Positions 19,668 to 28,566 of a stretch of 64,000 nt of DNA are shown piece by piece. A program made the translations under genes and the position numbers. The notes under the pieces are model-generated. The model did not search any database. It was not told where the DNA came from and worked only from the letters and a program-made list of their open reading frames with translations. The DNA lies in assembly GCF_002135355.1 (NCBI RefSeq), contig NZ_NEGE01000002.1, positions 62,001 to 126,000 of the forward strand. The letters are read 5' to 3'. This stretch comes from Acinetobacter sp. ANC 4169 (GTDB taxonomy: Bacteria; Pseudomonadota; Gammaproteobacteria; Pseudomonadales; Moraxellaceae). Every line of letters begins with the position of its first letter. Positions within the stretch are counted from its first letter, which is position 1.

Positions 19668-20627
19668 ATGCTTACCATGAAAACTTTCCCGATTTATTAT
19701 GGTAAATGTCCCGCACATGGTGATTTTTTGAAAACGCGAGGGCAGTCTGCTTTAATTCAATTGCTAGATCAATGGATTACTGAGGCATTGGAATATGCCA
19801 TGCAATCAGCTGATTTTGCTACAAACTATAAACAACTCCCTGCGCTGGATTTTTTTATTGCAAATCCACAGGACAGTAGTTTTCTGGTCGCCAATTTAAT
19901 CAGCAGTGAAGATAGTTCAGGTCGTCAATTTCCAATGCTGCTGAGTCATTTATTAGAAGTTGATTCGCCCAGTGATAATATTTTTTATGCACCCTTGCGT
20001 TATAAGCAGACTTTAATTGATTTATTGCAAAAGAATAGGGAAATACAGTCGCTCAGTGAGCCTGATCTTCTACCGGATAAACTGGGAAAATTAAGCAATG
20101 AAATTGAAGTGCTTACGCGTAATGAAAGTGCTGAATTTTATCAAGATCATACTATTCATTCATTTTCACAATTAATGAGCTTAAGTGCCAATGAGCTGGC
20201 TCAAAGTATGGTCGGTCTGGGATTATTGTTGCAGCCCGTGATTCAACAAGGAACGGAGCAGATCAAAAAAGTCCTGATTTTACCTGTTAATAACTCCAAT
20301 TATAGCCATGAAATAGCCGCTTTTTGGGTCAATTTGATCAGTTATTTTGTTTCAAAACAAAATGTAGAATTATGGACTGGAATTTTGCATCTGAAGCAAC
20401 CCGTGTTGCTGTTTGGTTTCCAAGGTGCCGATATTATTGCATTAAGCGAGATATTCAATCAAAAAATGGATTCCGGGCATTGGGTTTCACTGCTTCAAGC
20501 CAACTGGATTGATCCTTATTTAGAACAAAATGCAGGACTTGCTGCTTTAGAACAAGTTTTAAGTGAGCGCCAACTAAGTCTTACCCAAAGTATGAAACTG
20601 TTTAAACAAACATTTATTAATGAATAA
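19668..20627 (+). CDS. tagF: T6SS-associated protein TagF
   Basis: TagF (about 319 residues) is recognised by its N-terminal [27 protein letters not shown] and the [12 protein letters not shown] motif. In other bacteria TagF is a post-translational repressor of T6SS firing that acts through Fha. No Fha gene is visible here, so its partner is unclear. The open frame extends upstream to 19596 across the tssM stop, but GGGAG at 19656-19660 lies 7 bases before the ATG at 19668, which I take as the start. Confidence 0.88.
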   Translation: MLTMKTFPIYYGKCPAHGDFLKTRGQSALIQLLDQWITEALEYAMQSADFATNYKQLPALDFFIANPQDSSFLVANLISSEDSSGRQFPMLLSHLLEVDSPSDNIFYAPLRYKQTLIDLLQKNREIQSLSEPDLLPDKLGKLSNEIEVLTRNESAEFYQDHTIHSFSQLMSLSANELAQSMVGLGLLLQPVIQQGTEQIKKVLILPVNNSNYSHEIAAFWVNLISYFVSKQNVELWTGILHLKQPVLLFGFQGADIIALSEIFNQKMDSGHWVSLLQANWIDPYLEQNAGLAALEQVLSERQLSLTQSMKLFKQTFINE

Positions 20628-20633
20628 AATATT

Positions 20634-21395
20634 ATGAAAAAACAATATAGTAAAATTATTTTGCAGATCATTTTTTTAATTTTTAGCTTATCTATAGTGA
20701 CCCATGCCGAATCGATTGTCATTGAGGGGGCTGTGCCCAATGAAGCCAGTAAACAAGAAATTTTAAATAAAATGTACACGACTTATGGGCAAGAGAATGT
20801 CATCGATAGACTTCAAGTCCGTGCTGTTACTGCTCCTAATGGTTGGAGCGGTGCTGTGAGTAATGTCATTACCGATGACCTAAAAAAAGTAAAACAAGGT
20901 AAACTAACCGTACGTGGTACGCAGGTGGATCTATCCGGAAAAATGAGCGATGAACATGACCTCCAGCCGACAACTACAAAATTTCACAGCCTTGTAGCAG
21001 CGCCTTATCGTTTAAATGCACAATTATCCGTAAACCAAGCTGAGCAACAAATGATTGATGCCACATTAAAGCATCGTATTATTGAATTTGAATCTGGAAG
21101 TGCTGTGTTAACTGCATCAGGCACACAAATTTTAGATGAAATGGCGGTAGCATTGAATAAAGTCAGCGGTAAAAAAGTGAAGGTGATTGGCCACACGGAT
21201 AGCTCTGGTGATGCAAATAAAAACCTGACTTTAAGCCAGCAGCGTGCAACTACAGTGAAAAATTATTTAATTGGGAAAAATATTGCAGCTACAAAGTTAA
21301 CTGCAGAAGGTTTCGGTTCGAATCAACCTGTTGCTGATAATACCACTGCGGAGGGTCGTAGAAAAAACCGTCGTATTGAGTTTCACGTGCAATAA
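20634..21395 (+). CDS. tagN: T6SS-associated OmpA-domain protein (TagN-like)
   Basis: The 253-residue protein has a signal peptide (hydrophobic ILQIIFLIFSLSIVTHA, cleavage near residue 24), a middle region of BON-like strands (residues about 25-130) and a C-terminal OmpA domain (about 145-253) with IEFESGSAVLT, GHTDSSGDANKNLTLSQQRA and GRRKNRRIEF. The Asp and Arg residues that hold diaminopimelate in peptidoglycan are present. It probably anchors the secretion apparatus to the cell wall. It is the last gene of the arm, 6 bases after tagF, and is followed by a strong terminator. Confidence 0.85.
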   Translation: MKKQYSKIILQIIFLIFSLSIVTHAESIVIEGAVPNEASKQEILNKMYTTYGQENVIDRLQVRAVTAPNGWSGAVSNVITDDLKKVKQGKLTVRGTQVDLSGKMSDEHDLQPTTTKFHSLVAAPYRLNAQLSVNQAEQQMIDATLKHRIIEFESGSAVLTASGTQILDEMAVALNKVSGKKVKVIGHTDSSGDANKNLTLSQQRATTVKNYLIGKNIAATKLTAEGFGSNQPVADNTTAEGRRKNRRIEFHVQ

Positions 21396-21420
21396 GTAAT
21401 TGCCTTTAAAAACGATATTA

Positions 21421-21447
21421 AATAAGGAAGCTTGATGCTTCCTTATT
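21421..21447. terminator. Bidirectional terminator between tagN and the amidase gene
   Basis: AATAAGGAAGC pairs perfectly with GCTTCCTTATT (11-bp stem) around a TTGAT loop. It lies between convergent genes 25 bases after tagN and 10 bases after the amidase end, so it can end both transcripts. Confidence 0.8.
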
Positions 21448-21457
21448 CATTTTATGA

Positions 21458-22879
21458 TCAAGCATCCTGAATTCTACGCCAGGGTTTTGCCTGTTCAATT
21501 TCATAGGCCAATTCAATTAAAGTCTTTTCATCACCAATATTGGCAGAAAGCTGCATGCTAATTGGCAAGCCATCCACTTGCGTTTGTCCCATCGGGATCG
21601 ACATTCCTGGGGCGCCAACGACATTCTGAATGGGAGTAAAGGTAACGTAATTTTGAATCCGATCAAATAATTGATCAAATGGAAGCCTAGGCGATAGATA
21701 ACCAATTTGTGGGGTTGTATGTGCTAATACCGGTGAAAGAAGTACATCATATTGGTTAAAAATGTCCTGATACTGTTGCTGCATTTTTTTTAAACGGTAC
21801 AAAAATAACGGCGTTTTATAAAAGTTCTTTTTATAAAGTCCAGCAAGTCCAACGGTTAAATTATCCAGCTTTTTAGCATTAAATCCGGCCCCAAAAGCCT
21901 GTTTGCCAAAGGTTTGCATCATAAAGGATAAAAAACCCCAATATTCACTAAAATCATCAACAAAGTTAATGGAGATAGGCAACTTAAACTCTTCAACATG
22001 ATGACCCAAGTCTGCCAGTAATTTCGCAGACTGGTTGAGGGTGAATGATGTTTCCTGATCAATTTGACCAGTGATGGATTGGGTAACTAAACCGATTCGT
22101 AAACGGCGCTGGTTAGGCTGTTCGATTAAACCAATTTTAGGCAGTTTTTTATTATAAAATCTTTGTTCCATACCGGCATAAAAGTAAGCTGTATCACGAA
22201 CACTGCGTGTAACTACACCTTCACTAATGATATTAATGGGCAAAGAACGTGCTGCATCACTATCAAAAGTACGACCGCGACTGGGTTTAAGTCCAATCAA
22301 ACCACAGCAAGCAGCGGGGATTCGAATTGAACCGCCTCCATCATTGGCATGGGCAATAGGCACTACACCCGAGGCAACCATTGCAGCAGAACCACCCGAA
22401 GATGCACCGCAAGAATAGTCTGTATGCCAGGGATTAACAGTCGCACTGCCATCTTTAAACTCAGTGGTGGCATTTAAACCAAATTCTGGCAGGGTGGTTT
22501 TACCTAAAACCACAAAGCCCTGATCTAAAATTTGTTGACTGATTTTGGGATTAATTAATACAGTTTTACCATGTACCGCTTTAGAGCCATGTGTGGTTGT
22601 CAGGCCTTGGTAATCGGTATTGTCTTTAAAAAAGAAGGGAACACCGGCAAAAATTCCTGTTGGTTTGAAATGTGGCTTTGACAAAGCACGCTCAAAACAT
22701 TCAAGCTGAATCGCATTGAGATGTGGATTGACGCGTTGTGCACGGGCAATCGCGGCTGCTGTTACTTCCTGTACGGAAGCCTGTTTACTGCGAATTAATT
22801 GTGCGATACCCACAGCATCTAGATCTGACATTACATCATTATCAAATGCATGAATTCGTTTAGAATTTTGCGATTCCAT
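21458..22879 (-). CDS. Amidase-signature family amidase
   Basis: The 473-residue protein belongs to the amidase signature family. It has the catalytic Lys region (GVPFFFKDN), the Gly/Ser-rich signature with SCGASSGGSAAMVASG and the Ser of GGGSIRIPA, so the Ser-cisSer-Lys triad seems complete. It would hydrolyse an amide to an acid and ammonia in the cytoplasm; the natural substrate cannot be told from sequence. It stands alone between the T6SS locus and a MocR-type regulator transcribed in the same direction (129 bases apart). No signal peptide is present. Confidence 0.85.
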   Translation of the reverse strand: MESQNSKRIHAFDNDVMSDLDAVGIAQLIRSKQASVQEVTAAAIARAQRVNPHLNAIQLECFERALSKPHFKPTGIFAGVPFFFKDNTDYQGLTTTHGSKAVHGKTVLINPKISQQILDQGFVVLGKTTLPEFGLNATTEFKDGSATVNPWHTDYSCGASSGGSAAMVASGVVPIAHANDGGGSIRIPAACCGLIGLKPSRGRTFDSDAARSLPINIISEGVVTRSVRDTAYFYAGMEQRFYNKKLPKIGLIEQPNQRRLRIGLVTQSITGQIDQETSFTLNQSAKLLADLGHHVEEFKLPISINFVDDFSEYWGFLSFMMQTFGKQAFGAGFNAKKLDNLTVGLAGLYKKNFYKTPLFLYRLKKMQQQYQDIFNQYDVLLSPVLAHTTPQIGYLSPRLPFDQLFDRIQNYVTFTPIQNVVGAPGMSIPMGQTQVDGLPISMQLSANIGDEKTLIELAYEIEQAKPWRRIQDA

Positions 22880-23008
22880 ATAATTTTAGCCCTGTATTTC
22901 CGTATATTTTTGTTTTTCATTTTGTCTTATAGAGATCAGCATAAGAAGACAAGGCTGATCAAAATCATTTTACAACATAGTCATGACAATATTCACTGTC
23001 AATTTAAA

Positions 23009-24424
23009 CTATTCATCCATTATAAAACCTTGCAGCGTAGCAATAACCTGATCGAGTGAATGCTGAACTGAATCTGACCATTCAAATGAACAGTTCATCC
23101 TTAAATAATGTTGTTTTTGTGCGGTGATATTGAAAAGTTGACCTGGTGCAATACCTATGTGCTGCTGGATAAGGACTTCATAAACTTGCATGCTGTCTAC
23201 ATTTTTAGGCAGTTTCAGCCATAAAAAATAGCCACTCGGATAATATTCAATTTTACATTCAGGGGGTAAATTTAACTCTAAATATTTATAAAATAATAAT
23301 TTATTATGCTGTAAATTTTTTCGTAAATTACGAAGATGCTTTTCATAATGAAAATTAGACAAAAATTCCACTAAAGCGGTTTGCAGTAAAGAATTGACCG
23401 AAATAGTGCTCATTAACTGCAAATGCTGAATATGCTGCGAGTATTTCCCAGCATGCACCCAACCCACACGAAACGTTGCACCCAAAGTTTTAGAAAAAGA
23501 AGAGCAGTGGAGGATCAAATTATTTTGATCATAATAGGTCATGGGCAAAGGCTTGTTATGTCCAAAATACATTTCTTCATATACGTCATCTTCAATCATA
23601 TGAACTTGATATTGATGTAATAATTTTGAAATTTGGAATTTTATATCTTCTGAAATGGTAAAACCTATAGGATTATGGCTATTCAACATGAACCAGCAGA
23701 GTTTTACCGGATAGGTTTTTAAGATATGTTCAAAAGCGTCCAGGTCAAATCCATGTTTTGGATGCTCTGGAATCGTGACCACTTTTAGGCCTAAACGTTC
23801 AGCCGCTTGCCAGGCACCATAAAAAATATTTTGCTGCAAAACAATATAGTCACCTGGTTGAGCAATTGCTTGTAACGCCAGATTCAGCGCATCCATAGCA
23901 CCCGATGTAATGACAATGTCATCAGGGTCAGTTGCGATACCTTGCATACAATAGCGTTGGGCGATCAGTTTGCGTAAGGCAAAATTTCCGGGTGGCAAGT
24001 TATCGATAGCATCATAACTTTTTTTATTACGTGCAATTTGTCCCATAATCTGGGTCAGTTTTTTGGAATAGACCAAATCACTGGCCGGAAATGCCGAACC
24101 AAACGGAACAATATGTTCACCCTGAATGGATTTCAGATACTTAAAAATTAATGAATTGATCTCAATATTAGAATTGAGAGAAACAATTAAAGGTGTGTTG
24201 TGTTCATGGTCAGCATATGTATTGGCAATGTAGTAGCCAGATTTTTCTTTCGCATAAATTAACCCTCTAGATTCAAGCTCTTGATAAGCATTCATCACGG
24301 TAATCAGGCTAAAACCGGAAAGCTGCACTTGTTCACGTAAGGAAGGGAGTTTTTCATGGGCTTTCAGGATACCACTTTCAATCAGTTGTCTTAATTGATG
24401 AGCAAGCTGTTCTGACTTATACAT
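23009..24424 (-). CDS. MocR/PdxR-type GntR regulator with aminotransferase domain
   Basis: The 471-residue protein joins an N-terminal GntR winged helix-turn-helix (residues about 1-70: LIESGILKAHEKLPSLREQ, TVMNAYQELESRGLIYAKEKSGYYI) to a fold-type I aminotransferase domain (about 105-465). The PLP lysine is in CSSFSKTLGATFRVGW. Such MocR proteins use PLP or an amino-acid adduct as effector and usually regulate a neighbouring gene. The divergent gene at 24642, 217 bases away, is the natural candidate target. The effector is unknown; an annotation as a plain aminotransferase would miss the DNA-binding part. Confidence 0.88.
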   Translation of the reverse strand: MYKSEQLAHQLRQLIESGILKAHEKLPSLREQVQLSGFSLITVMNAYQELESRGLIYAKEKSGYYIANTYADHEHNTPLIVSLNSNIEINSLIFKYLKSIQGEHIVPFGSAFPASDLVYSKKLTQIMGQIARNKKSYDAIDNLPPGNFALRKLIAQRYCMQGIATDPDDIVITSGAMDALNLALQAIAQPGDYIVLQQNIFYGAWQAAERLGLKVVTIPEHPKHGFDLDAFEHILKTYPVKLCWFMLNSHNPIGFTISEDIKFQISKLLHQYQVHMIEDDVYEEMYFGHNKPLPMTYYDQNNLILHCSSFSKTLGATFRVGWVHAGKYSQHIQHLQLMSTISVNSLLQTALVEFLSNFHYEKHLRNLRKNLQHNKLLFYKYLELNLPPECKIEYYPSGYFLWLKLPKNVDSMQVYEVLIQQHIGIAPGQLFNITAQKQHYLRMNCSFEWSDSVQHSLDQVIATLQGFIMDE

Positions 24425-24641
24425 GTGGAAGTATGATTTATGAAAAGTAACTGTCTATAAATATAAATGTATTTGGTAAATATTAAAGTATTTTTATAAC
24501 AGATTTATCTAAAAATGCAGATCTGTTATAAATTTTATGACTGATGCTGTATCTATCATATTCAAAAATATTTGCAATACTAGCGCACACTGAATGCAGA
24601 CACATGATGAATGTGCATAAAATGTTGAAATGGAGTAACAC

Positions 24642-25436
24642 ATGTTTGAAATATCGCAACTAAATTTTATCCAGCAGTTGCTTACAGGACATAAAGTTTC
24701 TTCGCAGATTGAAGGGTTACTCAAGCAAAAATATTTAAATGTCGAAGCCACATTATTAAGAGCAAAAAAGCTCAGAGAAATAGAGAAGGCAGGGCACATT
24801 GTGATTCTGCAAGACCCCATTACAGCGCATATTGAAGATGTAGCTTATTTTTTCTCACCTTTTATATTGGCGAATCTGAATCGAAAGGTCATTTATTACA
24901 CAGCCAAAAATGAACAAATTTTAAGCATTTTGTCGCGGTATTATCAGGCTAGTTATAACAATCTCAGCTTTAATTTTGATGAACTATTGGACAGCCTAGG
25001 CTTATCTCTACAATTAAATGATGAAGGAATGACGCGGGAAGACTTATTTTATCTAAATTTAATCAATGGTTTATGTAATTCAAAAGTATCTAGAATAGTT
25101 TGTGTTACGCGTCTGAATGTCAATCTGGAATTGATTAATCTAATCGCTGATTTTTTGCATGTGCAGATTCAAGTCATTGCTCTAGAACAGCAATCTGAAT
25201 ACTTAGATATAAATAAAATCAATATGTTACAACTATTATTTAAGAATAAAAGTGATGAATACATACAACTTTGTACAAAATTTTCTCAAATTAATGCCAA
25301 GTTATTGAAAATATTAGATTTATATGGATTTTATCAAGCGCAATTGCTGGTAGACGATATGTTTTATTCAGAGCATATTTTTGAAAAACTTTCAGTCTAC
25401 GGTGAATATATGCAGACTAAAATTCAATATCATTAA
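24642..25436 (+). CDS. Protein of unknown function divergent from MocR regulator
   Basis: I do not recognise this 264-residue protein. It has no signal peptide or membrane segment, is rich in Leu, Ile and Asn, and shows alternating helix and strand patterns (for example HIVILQDPI, RKVIYYTA, VSRIVCVTRLNV, VQIQVIALE) that would suit a Rossmann-like alpha/beta fold. A good GGAG lies about 7 bases before the ATG. It starts 217 bases from a divergent MocR-type regulator and ends at a strong terminator, so it forms a single-gene unit, perhaps controlled by that regulator. Confidence 0.7.
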   Translation: MFEISQLNFIQQLLTGHKVSSQIEGLLKQKYLNVEATLLRAKKLREIEKAGHIVILQDPITAHIEDVAYFFSPFILANLNRKVIYYTAKNEQILSILSRYYQASYNNLSFNFDELLDSLGLSLQLNDEGMTREDLFYLNLINGLCNSKVSRIVCVTRLNVNLELINLIADFLHVQIQVIALEQQSEYLDINKINMLQLLFKNKSDEYIQLCTKFSQINAKLLKILDLYGFYQAQLLVDDMFYSEHIFEKLSVYGEYMQTKIQYH

Positions 25437-25445
25437 ACTAAAAAA

Positions 25446-25476
25446 AAGCAGCATGCTTGACGAAAACATGCTGCTT
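25446..25476. terminator. Bidirectional terminator
   Basis: AAGCAGCATG pairs with CATGCTGCTT (10-bp stem) around an 11-base loop, preceded by a run of seven A and located between convergent genes at 24642 and 25502. On the minus strand the A run becomes a T run, so it fits termination of the small gene as well. Confidence 0.75.
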
Positions 25477-25501
25477 GATCATAGATTTGGTTATATTGAA
25501 A

Positions 25502-25660
25502 TTATGGAAGATATGAATTATCTGCATTAACCACGAATGCGACACCAATACAGAACAATAAAGCATAAATCCCGAACCAAATGATGGCGCGTTTGAAAGC
25601 TTTATCTGAAATGCCACTGTCAGCGTATTTTTGCTGTCTTTTTTGCTCTTGATCGTTCAT
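25502..25660 (-). CDS. Small single-pass membrane protein (52 aa)
   Basis: An ATG at 25660 opens a 52-codon frame ending at 25502. The product has a charged N-terminus (MNDQEQKRQQKYADSG) followed by one strong membrane segment (IIWFGIYALLFCIGVAFVV). The layout of a polar head and a single helix, and the terminator placed just after its stop, make a real small gene likely. The ribosome-binding site is weak. Function unknown. Confidence 0.55.
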   Translation of the reverse strand: MNDQEQKRQQKYADSGISDKAFKRAIIWFGIYALLFCIGVAFVVNADNSYLP

Positions 25661-25848
25661 CAGGCTATCTCAATTTGTCTATCTGTTAGCTTGATTATTG
25701 ACGATGTAAATGAACATCTATAGATACAAAAAAGTGAAATATTTATATAACAGTTATAGTTTTAAATTTGCAGGAGCATATTGAAAGCGTGCTATGAATA
25801 GCTATTATAAATCCAATGCAAAAAATTTAGACCTGGCTTTAAACTGGT

Positions 25849-26448
25849 TTATCTATTTTCCAGAATGGATAAAAATGCTTCGATAAAGTTAGGTAGTCTT
25901 TTATGGTGAATTTGTCCCACTTTAATGATTTCATAAGTCAAACCATCCGGTTGGAGCTTCTCACTTTCTATTTTTAACAGTTGTTGGGTTGACTGTAAGC
26001 CCTTTAACCAATCTTCAAGTGCTTTGATTGGTATATCATTTTTAATATCTCCACCTTGCATCGCTGTTTTAAAATGGCTTAAGGTTGTACTGTCTTTAAA
26101 GCAGACTTCAACCCGATGTTCGGTACTGTTAAATAGATCATGCTTGATTACAAATAGAAATTTTCCACTGACAGGTTTTAGGGCGGTGATATAAATATTT
26201 TTATGATTTAGGCTATATCTTTTATTTTTGGCATTATTAAATTCTGAAGTCCATCCTTGAGACTCTAAAAATTTATCCATTTCAATGAAGATCAGATCGG
26301 TGACTTGTTCTTCAAGCGTATCTGCAAGTTCCTTAAGTTCATGACTGATCACGATTAAATTATTTTCCAACTTTGACCGTTGGGATTCCTCATCATCATG
26401 CTGTTTGGATTGGGCTAATACGGCTTGGAAGCGTTGTTCAGGCGTCAT
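25849..26448 (-). CDS. Hypothetical cytoplasmic protein
   Basis: This frame encodes about 199 residues from the ATG at 26448; it can be extended four codons to a GTG at 26460, but the ATG has a GAG at suitable distance. The N-terminal third is highly charged and probably coiled coil (RFQAVLAQSKQHDDEESQRSKLENN, HELKELADTLEEQ). The rest is mixed helix and strand (YSLNHKNIYITALKPVSGKFLFVIKHD). No known domain is recognised. It is the last gene before the gene-poor dif region. Confidence 0.65.
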   Translation of the reverse strand: MTPEQRFQAVLAQSKQHDDEESQRSKLENNLIVISHELKELADTLEEQVTDLIFIEMDKFLESQGWTSEFNNAKNKRYSLNHKNIYITALKPVSGKFLFVIKHDLFNSTEHRVEVCFKDSTTLSHFKTAMQGGDIKNDIPIKALEDWLKGLQSTQQLLKIESEKLQPDGLTYEIIKVGQIHHKRLPNFIEAFLSILENR

Positions 26449-27326
26449 GATTCTACTCACTTGATATAAAGCCTTATGCGTTAATGATGTGGCTGAATAT
26501 ATATAATTGCAAGTAAGAAGAAGGTACTTAAATCAATCATTTTAAACAGAATATCTATGCTTATAAATATATATATTATTGATTTATAAATATAAATTAA
26601 TTAATTTGATATCTATGATATGTAAGAGTGATTAAAATAAATACACATTTTGTAGCGATTCAACTAAGCAAATTTTTATTGCGCAAAGTTCTCACTGGAA
26701 TCCGAAAAAATTAATGGAATAAGAAGCAACTCAATAGAACATTTCTAATAAGTCACTTTAAGGGAGAATAATACTGTTGGGTAAGTAACAACTCTAATTT
26801 TAATATTTAGATAACTTGCAGACTATGAAAAGATGAGATACCTAATGACACTTAATTGTTTTGATTTAAATTTACTAAGATTGAATAATTATTGCCGAAC
26901 GATCAGTTTTGAATCAATAGAGTAACAAGTTTAATTAAATGAACGATGTATAGCGAACATGCTTTATATAAGGGATATAGATAACATTTCGTATAATGTA
27001 TATTATGTTAAATAAGATATATGTAGAACGCTTAGCTCTTATGATGTCCTGCCTGACTCGTGTGCAATAAAGTTAATTATGATTTTATTTATGAAATTTT
27101 TCATTCTCATATTTAAGGAGTCATTATTGCACTTTCTGTTATTAAAACTCAAAAGAGTCATATTAAAAGATTTCACTCATGATCTTGAATACGACAATTG
27201 AGATTGTATGACTTATATCGAAAATGGTGTCGTCTATAAAATTGTCTTATGTCCTTAATCATTCTCCATCTCTATAGCGCTGAGTGTATATAATTAGACA
27301 TGATTAATGAGTAATTTCATTCGGGT
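26449..27326. other. Gene-poor AT-rich stretch containing the dif site
   Basis: This 0.88 kb stretch has no frame that looks coding on either strand. Its one recognisable element is the dif site at 26986-27013. The rest is AT-rich without clear hairpins. Confidence 0.7.
26986..27013. other. dif: dif: XerC/XerD chromosome dimer resolution site
   Basis: The 28 bases read as an 11-base XerC arm ATTTCGTATAA, a 6-base centre TGTATA and an 11-base XerD arm TTATGTTAAAT. The centre and XerD arm are identical to the classical Escherichia coli dif, and the XerC arm equals the one known from Acinetobacter XerC/D sites. Plasmid pdif sites usually differ in the centre and at the XerD end, and occur in sets; only this one copy was seen here. 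It should mark the replication terminus, where FtsK-activated XerCD resolves chromosome dimers. Confidence 0.9.
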
Positions 27327-28022
27327 ATGACGAATACATTTTCTGGCAACAATCAAATTAGTGTGGTTTCAACTTTTTCTGAACTTGTTCATTCAAATTT
27401 TCAAGACGATATGAATGCCATTTGCTGGTCTAGAAATTTGACGGGTGATTTTAAAGAGATTGTCGCTAAACTTCATTTAAAAGAGAACATTACGGAAGTT
27501 TCTATTGAAGATCTTTTGGCGCTTCAGCTTTCAGAAAATGGTCATCTGGCTAGAGAAAATATTTTAAAGGATATGCAGCTTTTAACCGATTTCGGAGCAT
27601 CCCCTTCTCTGAACTTGCTTAAAAGTTATGAACGGGATGATGAACTGGATTTTATTTCGACAGATGTCTATTCCTTTCATGTCGATCGCTCACCGATTGG
27701 TACAGATACCTTTTTATGTACCTATTACGGTGCGGCAAGCGATATCTTGCCGAATGATCAGGTTGAGCAAAAGATTTTGATTCCTGAAATTAGAGAAAAA
27801 CTTCAAGCATTACATGATGGTACGGAAGCTGAGTTTGAATGCTTCCTTGAAGAATATTATTTTGATCTGCATTACCAACCTAAAGCTGATGCAAAACCTG
27901 TGAATTTAGGCCTAGGACATCTTTGGCGCTTGGCAGTTGATCATCCAACACAGCAAGTTTTGCCTTGTGTACATAGAGCGCCTGTGGAAAATAATGTATA
28001 TCGTCTGCTGTTGATTTGTTAA
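27327..28022 (+). CDS. DUF1826-like protein with HxD...H motif
   Basis: The 231-residue protein has a pattern I associate with DUF1826: an N-terminal NAICWSRNL segment (about residues 30-38), SFHVDRSP with H118 and D120, CTYYGAASDILPND (about 131-144), a GHLWRL segment and CVHRAPVENNVYRLLLI near the C-terminus with H216. The spaced HxD and later H resemble a metal-binding facial triad of cupin or 2-oxoglutarate oxygenase folds; that is inference. DUF1826 genes have been linked to zinc limitation in some bacteria, but no Zur-box was identified here. It is the first gene to the right of dif. Confidence 0.6.
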   Translation: MTNTFSGNNQISVVSTFSELVHSNFQDDMNAICWSRNLTGDFKEIVAKLHLKENITEVSIEDLLALQLSENGHLARENILKDMQLLTDFGASPSLNLLKSYERDDELDFISTDVYSFHVDRSPIGTDTFLCTYYGAASDILPNDQVEQKILIPEIREKLQALHDGTEAEFECFLEEYYFDLHYQPKADAKPVNLGLGHLWRLAVDHPTQQVLPCVHRAPVENNVYRLLLIC

Positions 28023-28243
28023 TGATTTAGATGAGCAGCAACGCTGTGCAATAGGATGAAGGGAATTTTTCATACAAATCCTTTCCCTCTTGCGCGTATT
28101 AACGCCCATCCTTTTCAAAGGATGAGGGAATTCTCATTGTGAATCAAATATTATTCAAAACTCGACTTATGCAAAAAGCCGAATATAAATTTAATTGCTA
28201 TAAAATAATAAAGCCCACATATAGTGCAATGCTGTTCACTTAA

Positions 28244-28456
28244 GAGGTTCAGCATTGTGGTCTACCTGATAACGGTTTTTTTGATATCTTTACTGTTCGA
28301 GGCATTTTAGGCCTCAAACACCTTTCTGTAGATAATGAATTAAGCAAATCATTCAAAAATGCTATTTTAAATCAATACTTTGAGTCTATGTTTTGTGTCA
28401 ATATTTTATGGGCTGATTATAAAAGTCTAGAATATCCTATTTTTAAAAAATCATAA
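28244..28456 (+). pseudogene. Truncated reading frame inside the inverted-repeat element
   Basis: A frame of about 70 codons with no start of its own runs from the left inverted repeat to a TAA at 28454-28456. Its product includes GFFDIFTVRGILGLKHLSVDNE and ends IFKKS. It may be the C-terminal remnant of the parental element's transposase or of a captured gene; I cannot identify it. Confidence 0.4.
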
Positions 28457-28488
28457 AAAATCCGATGCCAAATCTGACATCGGATTTT
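28457..28488. terminator. Terminator hairpin inside the mobile element
   Basis: AAAATCCGATG pairs with CATCGGATTTT (11-bp stem, 10-base loop), with an A run on one side and a T run on the other. It directly follows the remnant frame and precedes the right end, as expected for an insertion sequence. Confidence 0.75.
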
Positions 28489-28566
28489 CTAATAAATTTA
28501 GCAACGCCTCAAATGCTTAAGTGAACAGCATTGCACATATAGTGAGCTTTATTTGCTGATTATGAT

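Larger units (their letters stand above)
28226..28534. mobile_element. 309-bp inverted-repeat element with target duplication (IS remnant or MITE)
   Basis: The ends are a perfect 19-bp inverted repeat: GCAATGCTGTTCACTTAAG at 28226-28244 and its complement at 28516-28534. It is flanked by ACATATAGT at 28217-28225 and 28535-28543, a 9-bp direct repeat (an 11-bp repeat CACATATAGTG if the terminal base pair is not counted in the element). This is a standard transposition footprint, and 9-12 bp duplications suit IS4-like transposases. Inside is an open frame of about 70 codons (28244-28456) ending in a terminator, so it looks like an internally deleted insertion sequence that can only move if a transposase is supplied elsewhere. 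Confidence 0.8.

Noticed and set aside
26986..27013. Plasmid-type pdif site
   Set aside because: The centre TGTATA and XerD arm ending TTAAAT match the chromosomal form, and no second site was seen in the window.
28107..28124. Hairpin CATCCTTT/AAAGGATG as terminator of the DUF1826-like gene
   Set aside because: Short, AT-rich stem without a T run; too weak to call.
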